A DNA stretch of 64,000 bases, from contig JADKJV010000007.1 in the NCBI GenBank assembly GCA_016720825.1, positions 124,001-188,000 on the forward strand. The letters run 5' to 3'. A program made the position numbers and the translations under genes. Source of the DNA: Chitinophagaceae bacterium (GTDB lineage Bacteria; Bacteroidota; Bacteroidia; Chitinophagales; Chitinophagaceae). The notes beneath the pieces were generated by a model, which did not search any database, had not been told where the DNA came from, and saw nothing but the letters and a program-made list of their open reading frames with translations. This document shows, in pieces, positions 54,777-62,115 of the stretch (the stretch's first letter is position 1; each line of letters begins with the position of its first letter).

Positions 54777-55349
54777 ATGAAAATCGGTCTTTACTTCGGC
54801 TCCTTTAACCCGGTTCATACCGCGCACCTGATCATTGCCAGTCACCTGCTCAACGAAACCGATCTGCAGAAAGTCTGGTTTGTGGTCTCCCCGCAAAATC
54901 CATTTAAAACAGAATCGGCGTTACTCAGCGAATATCATCGCCTCCACCTGGTTCGTGTAGCCACTGAAGATGACCAGCGCATCAAAGCATCAGAAATAGA
55001 ATTCGGTTTACCGAAACCATCTTATACATCAAGCACATTAATTTATCTCTCCGAGAAACATCCGGAACATGAATTCTCTATCATCATGGGAAGTGATAGT
55101 TTCCAGAATTTATCGAAGTGGAAAAATGCGGATTTTATTATAAAGAACTATTCCATCTATGTATATCGTCGGCCGGGATTTGAAATAGATAATTCTATTG
55201 GTGCGAATATAATTGTGCTGGATGCGCCGTTGCTGCAGTTATCGGCGACGCAAATACGGAATAATATCAAAGAGGGAAAGTCGGTGAGGTATATGGTACC
55301 GGATAAAGTGTTAGAAGAAATTGAGAAGGGGGGGTATTATAAAAAGTAG
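54777..55349 (+). CDS. nadD: Nicotinate-nucleotide adenylyltransferase
   Basis: A 190-residue nucleotidyltransferase that makes nicotinate adenine dinucleotide in NAD synthesis. Motifs: YFGSFNPVHTAHLIIA (HxGH-type site), VSPQNPFK, SIIMGSDSFQNLSKW and LSATQIRNNIKEG (ISxTxIR). Length is typical. nadA of the same pathway lies 5 kb away on the other strand. Confidence 0.95.
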   Translation: MKIGLYFGSFNPVHTAHLIIASHLLNETDLQKVWFVVSPQNPFKTESALLSEYHRLHLVRVATEDDQRIKASEIEFGLPKPSYTSSTLIYLSEKHPEHEFSIIMGSDSFQNLSKWKNADFIIKNYSIYVYRRPGFEIDNSIGANIIVLDAPLLQLSATQIRNNIKEGKSVRYMVPDKVLEEIEKGGYYKK

Positions 55350-55354
55350 TTTTT

Positions 55355-55458
55355 TTTACCACCCTCCTACGCTTCGCTCCGGCGGGCAAAGCAAAGTTCA
55401 CAAAGAGGTTAACCTTGTGAACTTAGTGTATTTCCTTTGTTGGCTTTGTGGTAAAATG
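55355..55458. repeat. Dispersed palindromic repeat, ACCAC/GTGGT family
   Basis: Arms TTTTACCACC and GGCTTTGTGGTAAAA, inner CAAAGTTCACAAAG and CTTTGT, and CTACGCTTCGCTCCGGCGGGC as also seen at 19060-19075. It separates convergent nadD and chrA. Confidence 0.7.
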
Positions 55459-55462
55459 TATT

Positions 55463-56713
55463 TCAAAAAAAGTACCCCAACCCCAAACACACCATCACTA
55501 TTATCGGCGACGCAATTTTCGTAAAATTCAACAACGCTATCGTCCCTCCTATCACCAGCACATTAATCAAACTCACCGTTTTTAATTCAGTAATAGAAAT
55601 ATCCTTCATGATATAAAAACTCGACGCAATCATAATCCCCACCACCACCGCGTTGATTCCTTCCAGGGAACGGTATACTGCCGCATATTTTTTCAGGTTA
55701 TTCCATATCGGGTAGAAAAACAAAACCAGAAGGGCGCTGGGCAGGAAAATCCCTACCATGCCGATCAGGCAGCCGAGGATCTGCATATTGGTCCCCATAT
55801 CTTTTAAGGCCATGCCGCCGGCAAAGGAAGCTATTGAGAAAACCGGTCCGGGTACGGCGCGCACGATACCCATGCCGGTATACAATTTATCTTCTTCAAT
55901 CTGCACCACATCAACTTCTTCCCCGGGCTTGCGGGCTTTGATTGCTTCGGGGCGCACACTCCATTGTTCGTACATCATCGGCATCAGGACCTGTCCGCCG
56001 CCGAAAACCATGCTGCCCATCCGGTAAGTGTTTTCAAAAAGATTGATAGGTTTGCGGTGCGGCCATTGTTCATTCTTGGCCGTTTCGCTGATAATACCTG
56101 CGGCAATGAAGATGATACCAAACATCCAGAAATTCCACCATTTGATCTTTTTCGGTTTTTGTTCTACCTGTGGGATACGTTTCAAACTCAGGTTGGTGGC
56201 AATACCGCCGGCGATGATCAGTCCGGGGAAGATCCACGGCATCTTAAAGAAAAAGTAGGTGATGGCAGTGCCAACCAGCATAATGATCCAGGTAATCGTG
56301 TTCTTCACTCCATGGGGAAAAGCAACGATGGCGGCATAGGCCAGGAACCCGGCGGCCATCGGGGGGATGAACTTGAAAATATCGGTATTGAGGGCCCGCT
56401 TATCTATATACTCCAGTAAGAAGGAAAACGAACCCATCATGATTGAAGCAGGCAAGATCCAGATGATCAGGGTGAGTATTGCCAGGGGAACACCGCCTCT
56501 TTTATATCCAATCAGTGTAACGGTTTGGGTGGAAGAAGCGCCGGGCAGCAGCTGGCAAAAAGCATTGTATTCCATCAGCTCTTCCTCGGTCACATAGTGG
56601 CGGCGCTTCACAAAATTCTTCATCATCATACCCAAATGCGCCTGGGGTCCGCCGAAGGCAGTTAAACTGTAAAAAAATACAGTCCGCAGGAATGGAACAT
56701 GGCGCAGCAGCAT
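55463..56713 (-). CDS. chrA: Chromate transporter family protein, full-length two-domain form
   Basis: A 416-residue membrane protein with about ten spans and two homologous halves. The family signatures FYSLTAFGGPQAHLGMMMKNF, FCQLLPGASSTQTVTLIGY (N-half) and YRMGSMVFGGGQVLMPMM with GIVRAVPGPVFSIASFAGG (C-half) are clear. ChrA proteins expel chromate; many homologues have other or unknown anion substrates. Monocistronic. Confidence 0.9.
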   Translation of the reverse strand: MLLRHVPFLRTVFFYSLTAFGGPQAHLGMMMKNFVKRRHYVTEEELMEYNAFCQLLPGASSTQTVTLIGYKRGGVPLAILTLIIWILPASIMMGSFSFLLEYIDKRALNTDIFKFIPPMAAGFLAYAAIVAFPHGVKNTITWIIMLVGTAITYFFFKMPWIFPGLIIAGGIATNLSLKRIPQVEQKPKKIKWWNFWMFGIIFIAAGIISETAKNEQWPHRKPINLFENTYRMGSMVFGGGQVLMPMMYEQWSVRPEAIKARKPGEEVDVVQIEEDKLYTGMGIVRAVPGPVFSIASFAGGMALKDMGTNMQILGCLIGMVGIFLPSALLVLFFYPIWNNLKKYAAVYRSLEGINAVVVGIMIASSFYIMKDISITELKTVSLINVLVIGGTIALLNFTKIASPIIVMVCLGLGYFF

Positions 56714-56761
56714 TGAACTTAAATATAGAAAAATTCGCTTAAAGGCCGGAACTGATCCCTG

Positions 56762-57244
56762 TCAGTCTGTGTCATTTTCAGAAGGCACCTGAACAGGACT
56801 CATCATCTTTCCGGGGAAAAGGATAAAATTCACCCCACAGATAAAAACAAACAGCAATACAAACTCGAGCGAACGCAGGAAACCAAACGGGGTAAACTGG
56901 TTCCAGGTATAAACAATATTCATGGCGATATTGGCCAGTCCCAGCAGGACACCAACCGTAAACGTAAAATGATTGAGCGGGAAATCGCGGAACACATAAT
57001 GGCTGATGATGGTGGCCACGGTGTTCGTCAAACTGAATAATGACATTAAAATAAACGATCCCCCGATAATCAGCAGACCCAGTTCCAAATACCAATCCAG
57101 CTCATTAAACCAGTGCAGCAGGGGGAATACCGCCAGGTCGCCCAGCCAGAACAATATCGCATCCAGGATAATAAAACAGGAAGCCGCTGAAAAAACATAG
57201 ATCAGCGAATACAAATTTTCCTTATTGCGTGAGATGGTTCTCAT
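56762..57244 (-). CDS. Uncharacterised four-span membrane protein
   Basis: A 160-residue protein with four predicted membrane spans (about 12-35, 55-80, 95-120, 130-150) and a polar tail. I do not recognise a family. The ATG at 57244 is preferred because the 30-residue extension to 57334 overlaps the divergent amidohydrolase start. It sits 48 bases upstream of chrA on the same strand and could be co-transcribed. Confidence 0.6.
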   Translation of the reverse strand: MRTISRNKENLYSLIYVFSAASCFIILDAILFWLGDLAVFPLLHWFNELDWYLELGLLIIGGSFILMSLFSLTNTVATIISHYVFRDFPLNHFTFTVGVLLGLANIAMNIVYTWNQFTPFGFLRSLEFVLLFVFICGVNFILFPGKMMSPVQVPSENDTD

Positions 57245-57325
57245 GGTCTTTACAAAACTATTCAATTCCCGCTCCCCCGCCGGATAAATGCAACATTTAA
57301 GTATATTGAACCTAAATTCCCCGCA

Positions 57326-58627
57326 ATGAAACAAAGCCTTTTTCTGTTATCATTATTGGTATGTTCTGTCATGCAGGCACAAACCGTAGCCCAGCTCAAA
57401 GAAAAAGCAAACCAGGCCGCTGACCGGATTGAGTCCAAAACAATCGCCTGGCGCCGGGATCTCCACGAACATCCTGAACTCGGTAACCGGGAAACCCGCA
57501 CGGAAGGGATCATTGCGGAACATCTTACCAAACTGGGGCTGGAAGTAAAAACCGGCGTGGCCCATACCGGCGTGGTGGCTATATTAAGAGGTGGCAAACC
57601 TGGTCCCTGCGTGGCGCTCCGGGCCGATATGGACGGATTGCCCATCGTGGAGAAGGTAAAGCTGGATTATGCCTCCAAAGTAAAATCAGAATATAACGGC
57701 CAGCCCGTGGGTGTGATGCATGCCTGTGGCCACGATACCCACGTTGCGATGCTGATGTCGGTGGCGGAAGTTTTAGCCGGCATGAAGAATGATCTCCATG
57801 GCACAGTCAAATTCATTTTCCAGCCCGCCGAGGAAGGCGCGCCTGATGGCGAAGAAGGCGGTGCGCCCCTGATGGTGCAGGAGGGTGTAATGGAAAACCC
57901 CAAAGTGGATGTGGTATTCGGACTTCATATTGAATCTAACATTGAAACCGGAAGGATCGAATACAAACCGGGTGCATTTATGGCTTCCTCCGATTGGTTC
58001 CACGTGGTTGTAAAAGGAAAAGGGAGTCATGGTTCGCAGCCCTGGCTGGGCATTGACCCGATCCAGGTGGCCGCCCAGATTATTGAAGGTTTCCAGCATA
58101 TCATCAGTCGCCAGATGGAATTAACCAAAGCACCAGTGGTGATCACGGTTGGTAAAATCAATGGCGGGGTGCGCAGTAATATTATTCCGGAAGAATGTGT
58201 GATGGATGGAACCATCCGCACGCTGGACAGTAAAATGCAAAAAGATGTGCACGAGCGCATGAAAATTACAGCCACGAATATTGCGGAAGCCAATGGCGCA
58301 ACAGCCACAGTTACGATAGATACCAAAACGCTGGTCACCTATAATACGCCCGAGCTGGTTAAACAAATGATCCCTTCATTACAATCAGCTGCCGGTGTAA
58401 ACAATGTAGCCGAAAGGGAATGGGTAACCGGTGCTGAAGATTTTTCATATTATGGCACGAAAGCTCCTTCGTTCTTTTTTTATCTCGGTGGTATGACCAA
58501 AGGCAACGATCCTGCCAAAGCACCGCCGCATCATACCGCGGATTTCCAGGTTGATGAAGCGGGGATGAAAACCGGGGTGAGGGCGTTTTGCCATTTGGTG
58601 ATTGATTATATGAGTTCTGGAAAATAA
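57326..58627 (+). CDS. M20 family metallo-amidohydrolase (exported)
   Basis: A 433-residue protein with a signal peptide (ending MQAQ). Metal-binding motifs of the M20D/hippurate hydrolase type are present: LHEHPELGNRE, MHACGHDTHVAML, FQPAEEGAPDGEEGG and GLHIESN, with the dimerisation domain GSHGSQPWLGIDPI and the end HHTADFQVDEAG. It should hydrolyse N-acyl amino acids or similar amides in the periplasm. The true substrate is not evident. Confidence 0.93.
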   Translation: MKQSLFLLSLLVCSVMQAQTVAQLKEKANQAADRIESKTIAWRRDLHEHPELGNRETRTEGIIAEHLTKLGLEVKTGVAHTGVVAILRGGKPGPCVALRADMDGLPIVEKVKLDYASKVKSEYNGQPVGVMHACGHDTHVAMLMSVAEVLAGMKNDLHGTVKFIFQPAEEGAPDGEEGGAPLMVQEGVMENPKVDVVFGLHIESNIETGRIEYKPGAFMASSDWFHVVVKGKGSHGSQPWLGIDPIQVAAQIIEGFQHIISRQMELTKAPVVITVGKINGGVRSNIIPEECVMDGTIRTLDSKMQKDVHERMKITATNIAEANGATATVTIDTKTLVTYNTPELVKQMIPSLQSAAGVNNVAEREWVTGAEDFSYYGTKAPSFFFYLGGMTKGNDPAKAPPHHTADFQVDEAGMKTGVRAFCHLVIDYMSSGK

Positions 58628-58659
58628 AAATTCCAAATTCCAAAAAACAAATTCCAAAC

Positions 58660-59345
58660 GTCTAAGCCGCTACGGGGAATCCCCGAAGTGATCCTTAGAT
58701 CTACTTTGGGGGAGCAACGAACGCAGCGAAATACAAGTTTTCTCGCTCAGTTCGAGTTTCCTCGCTGTTCGAGTTCCTCGCTGCGTCGCCGTGGTGGGTG
58801 TCCTCACCCACCACTTCGAAGTTCTGAAACTTCATTGCTTTTAAATTTTCTGATTAATTTATAATATCTGTTATTTCATGAAATTCCGGTGGGTGAGGAC
58901 ACCCCTGGGGGCTGAGCTTGCAGAAGAATCATTTCGAGCACAGTGGGAACTCCGGCGGGACCCTCCGCGGCCTTGGAGCAACGAACGCAGCGAAATAAAA
59001 GTTTTCTCGCTCAGTTCGAGTTACCTCACTGTTCGAGTTTCCTCGCTGCCCGGCGGCCCCCCCCCCCCCACGCGGAACTCGACGCCACACTTAACCCCCC
59101 GAATTAATAAAAACTTCCACCAGAAAAGCCAGGGGGCGCCACGGCGGCACGCGCGGCGGGCGCGGGAGCACGACAAGGGCACCGAGGGACCGGGGCGGGG
59201 GAACCGGGGAATAGTCGCCGTGGTGGGTGTCCTCACCCACCACTTCGAAGTTTTGAAACTTCATTGCTTTGAAGTTTTCTGTATTGATTTATAATATCTG
59301 TTAGTTCATAAAATTCCGGTGGGTGAGGACACCCACCGGGGCTGA
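58660..59345. repeat. Two related intergenic elements with GAACGCAGCG core and CCTCACCCACC hairpins
   Basis: Two copies (about 58700-58910 and 58970-59335) share GGAGCAACGAACGCAGCGAAAT, TTTTCTCGCTCAGTTCGAGTT, GTGGTGGGTGTCCTCACCCACC and a closing CCGGTGGGTGAGGACACCC. In each copy GGGTGTCCTCACCCACC pairs with GGTGGGTGAGGACACCC about 110 bases later. No protein gene is credible in this 720-base gap. The second copy is broken by the odd block at 59050-59213. Confidence 0.75.
59050..59213. other. 164-base GC-extreme block with a long C run, foreign to its repeat
   Basis: Copy 1 reads CTCGCTGCGTCGCCGTGG without interruption; in copy 2 the same junction holds 164 extra bases, starting with a run of 13 or so C and ending with G-rich segments such as GGGGCGGGGGAACCGGGG. 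Base use is unlike anything else in the window. It could be low-quality consensus, a chimeric joint or a real insertion. The open frames across it are not credible genes. Confidence 0.6.
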
Positions 59346-59349
59346 AAAG

Positions 59350-59919
59350 CTATTCTGAGCTTGGCGAAGAGTGGGTCTTCGGTGGTGTCGCCGTACACAT
59401 TATCCCCTTCAACTCCTCACACATCCTATTCATCCTTCCCCTGTCAATACTATTTATTATCAGCATTAACCCTCCAAAAAAAATCACACTGCCCGCAAAT
59501 ACAGCCAGGGCGCCCATAAGAAGTGAGCCCAGTGTAAACATCATCGCAAAAAACATCAGCATCATAAAAAGGCCCAATGGGAATCTCGCCGTTACACGGA
59601 TGGTAAAATTGTCTATACGTTCTCCGGTGCCAAGAAAACCGACAGAATGAAACCGCGATAATTGGGTTTGAAAGCGTCTAGACCTGAAGTAAATTTTTCC
59701 ATTGGAATGGAAGAAGAAAACCCCTTCATCTTTTGAAATAGTCTGGTTTTCTAAAGGAATAAAAACAAAACCATTTTCTGATTTGATTATTCTCCTGTAA
59801 AAAAGGATCCCTCTTTTAAATACCCTGGGTTTAAAATAAGAAGTGCCATACTCATCCAGGAATATGATCACCGCGATGATCAGTAATAATGAAAATATGA
59901 CTACTGGTATCGGGTGCAT
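59350..59919 (-). CDS. Uncharacterised membrane protein
   Basis: A 189-residue protein with one N-terminal span (about 5-22), a polar region with PLENQTISKDEGVFFFHSNG (about 45-105) and a pair of C-terminal spans (about 112-160). No family is recognised. The last 15 residues (TATPPKTHSSPSSE) lie at the edge of the neighbouring repeat and may not be native. nadA is just upstream on the same strand. Confidence 0.55.
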   Translation of the reverse strand: MHPIPVVIFSLLLIIAVIIFLDEYGTSYFKPRVFKRGILFYRRIIKSENGFVFIPLENQTISKDEGVFFFHSNGKIYFRSRRFQTQLSRFHSVGFLGTGERIDNFTIRVTARFPLGLFMMLMFFAMMFTLGSLLMGALAVFAGSVIFFGGLMLIINSIDRGRMNRMCEELKGIMCTATPPKTHSSPSSE

Positions 59920-59957
59920 TATCCATTCTCAATTATTAATTCTCCATTCTCAATTCC

Positions 59958-60968
59958 TCACAACCCCGCCTGCTTACTAATCTCCAGCATCCTCTCTATC
60001 GGCTTCCTCGCCGCAAGCCTCAGTTCCTCATCCATGATGATATCCGGAGTTTCATACTTCATGCAGAGATAAATTTTCTCGAGGGTATTGCGTTTCATAT
60101 GCGGACAATCATTGCAGGCGCAGTTGTTTTCCGGGGGAGCAGGAATAAATGTTTTGGTGGGAGATGCTTTGATCATCTGGTGCAGGATACCGGTCTCTGT
60201 TGCCACGATGTATTCCTGTGATGAATCTGTTTGTGTGTATTTCAACAAGCCGGTGGTGGAGCCGATATAGTCTGCCAGACGCAGGATAGGTTCCTCGCAT
60301 TCCGGATGCGCAATCACTTTGGCATTGGGGTGGCGGGTTTTCAGTTTGGTAATTTTTTCCAGACTGAAAATTTCATGTACCATGCAGGCGCCGTTCCAGA
60401 GGAGCATATCCCGGCCGGTCACTTTGTTGATGTAAGCCCCCAGGTTTTTATCGGGTGCGAAAATGATTTTCTGGTCTTTGGGAAAACTCTCCACGATCAC
60501 CCTGGCATTGCTGCTGGTTACGATCACATCACTCAGGGCTTTGATGCCGGCGCTGCAGTTGATGTAGCTCACCACCACGTGATCAGGGTGCTGGTCTTTG
60601 AATTTTTTGAAAAGGGCAGGCGGGCAGCTGTCGCTCAGTGAACAACCGGCTTTGAGATCCGGGATCACCACTTTTTTGGAAGGATTGAGGATTTTAGCCG
60701 TCTCAGCCATGAAGTGCACACCGGCAAAAACGATCATGTCGGCCTGTGTTTTTTCGGCCTGCTGGGCAAGACCCAGACTGTCGCCGATGTAATCCGCCAC
60801 ATCCTGGATATCCGGCTCCTGGTAGTAGTGCGCGAGCAGGATGGCGTTTTTCTCTTTTTTGAGTTTTTCAATCTCCGCAAACAGGTCCAGCGTAGGGTCC
60901 AGTTCGATATCGAGAAAACCCTTTTCGTTCACTTGCTTCCGGGCGGCGTCAATGGCTGTGGGGTTCAT
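59958..60968 (-). CDS. nadA: Quinolinate synthase
   Basis: A 336-residue iron-sulphur enzyme that condenses iminoaspartate with dihydroxyacetone phosphate in NAD synthesis. Motifs: LLAHYYQEPDIQDVADYIGDS, GVHFMAETAKILNP, the cluster cysteines in KAGCSLSDSCPP, WNGACMVHE and CACNDCPHMKRNT, and HPECEEPILRLADYIGSTTG. The ATG at 60968 (MNPTAIDAAR) is preferred; the longer frame adds a basic segment not seen in the family. Confidence 0.95.
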   Translation of the reverse strand: MNPTAIDAARKQVNEKGFLDIELDPTLDLFAEIEKLKKEKNAILLAHYYQEPDIQDVADYIGDSLGLAQQAEKTQADMIVFAGVHFMAETAKILNPSKKVVIPDLKAGCSLSDSCPPALFKKFKDQHPDHVVVSYINCSAGIKALSDVIVTSSNARVIVESFPKDQKIIFAPDKNLGAYINKVTGRDMLLWNGACMVHEIFSLEKITKLKTRHPNAKVIAHPECEEPILRLADYIGSTTGLLKYTQTDSSQEYIVATETGILHQMIKASPTKTFIPAPPENNCACNDCPHMKRNTLEKIYLCMKYETPDIIMDEELRLAARKPIERMLEISKQAGL

Positions 60969-61013
60969 GTGTCTGATTTTTTGTTTTCGGTAACGAGAGC
61001 AATATTCCAACAC

Positions 61014-61387
61014 TGACTGCTCAAAAAAAAATCAAATTTTTGTCCACCCCCCTAAATACAATAATAGTATTAATACAATTTTTATAAAAAAGAGTTTATT
61101 ATTATTAGGGGTGTGAATTCGTGGATAAATCTGATCTGTAAAATTAGTGTCGGTTCTGATGTCTATATCTGCTGAATAAAGCTGCATAAGTTTCCGTATC
61201 CGCAACAAAAAAATGTTTCACGGTCTTGCCAACATTTTCAGTCCCGATGATGCACTTTCATATGCACGTTTCACGCGGGATTATCCACATTTTTTGGGGC
61301 TATTCACAGCAGCTGGTGGAGAAAAAATGCTTCGACGGAGCTCAGCCCGGGCTGAGCGTAGCGTTAGCGAAGTCGAAGCCCGGGCCA
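61014..61387. other. AT-rich intergenic region with DnaA-box-like sites and a terminal palindrome
   Basis: No gene is evident in these 374 bases. An AT-rich stretch (61050-61110, including ATAATAGTATTAATACAA and TTATTATTATTA) is followed by GTGGATAAA at 61121-61129 (8 of 9 to the DnaA box on the minus strand), a perfect TTATCCACA at 61279-61287, and CTATTCACA at 61300-61308 (7 of 9). A palindrome (AGCCCGGGCT) and a nearby GAAGCCCGGGCC lie at 61345-61387. A replication origin or DnaA-regulated site is possible but unproven. Confidence 0.4.
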
Positions 61388-62065
61388 CTAAACCCATTTG
61401 TTCTTATGCGCCAGGCTGATGATTTGCGCCTTGCTGTTTACGTGTAGCTTCTGGTATATATTGGCTATGTGTTTTCGGATGGTCAATACGCTGATATCAA
61501 GTATAGAGGCGATCCGCTTGGCATCATACCCGTTGATGGTATGTAATAAGATTTCCTTTTCCCTTTCGGTAAGTAACGAATCGAAAAAATTGGTTTCTGT
61601 TTTTGTTGATGGATGCAGTTCAGACTTACCAAGCATTTCAAATGCCTTCCGGGCAATGGCGGCACTCATTGGGGCGCCTCCGGTTTCCAATACGTTGGTG
61701 ATTGCGTTATGTAATACAATCGCGCTTTCATCTTTTAATAAATAACCATGGGCGCCGGCTTTGATGGCTTCAAAAATTTTATCCTCGTCATCAAAAACAG
61801 TCAGCACAATAAAGAAGATTTCCGGATATAAAGCCCTTGCAATACTGATGGTTTGCACGCCATCTAATTCCGGCATTTCGAGATCCATAAAAATAACCTG
61901 GGGTACTTTATCGGGTGGAAGGCCTTTGAGTTGTTCTAAACAATCGTGTCCGTTTTCGGCTATAAAACACAGGTTCAGGTCTTCAAATTGCCTGATTTTA
62001 TCAGCAATACTGCTGATGTTTACCGGTTTATCATCCGTTAATCCTATCCTTACGGGGTTGCTCAT
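61388..62065 (-). CDS. NarL/FixJ family response regulator
   Basis: A 225-residue regulator. The receiver domain (about 5-125) has phospho-Asp in VIFMDLEMPELDG and a KAGAHGYLLKDES end. A LuxR-type HTH follows (about 155-220): LTEREKEILLHTINGYDAKRIA and VLTIRKHIANIYQKLHVNSK. It is 50 bases downstream of its partner kinase gene. Target genes are not apparent in the window. Confidence 0.93.
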   Translation of the reverse strand: MSNPVRIGLTDDKPVNISSIADKIRQFEDLNLCFIAENGHDCLEQLKGLPPDKVPQVIFMDLEMPELDGVQTISIARALYPEIFFIVLTVFDDEDKIFEAIKAGAHGYLLKDESAIVLHNAITNVLETGGAPMSAAIARKAFEMLGKSELHPSTKTETNFFDSLLTEREKEILLHTINGYDAKRIASILDISVLTIRKHIANIYQKLHVNSKAQIISLAHKNKWV

Positions 62066-62115
62066 TTTGTGATCTCCTCATGCAAAGTCAGCCTTTCTTT
62101 TAAGTTATTAACTAC

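Noticed and set aside
58878..59294. 138-codon open frame crossing the poly-C block
   Set aside because: It lies in repeat and GC-extreme sequence, has low-complexity residues and no family features.
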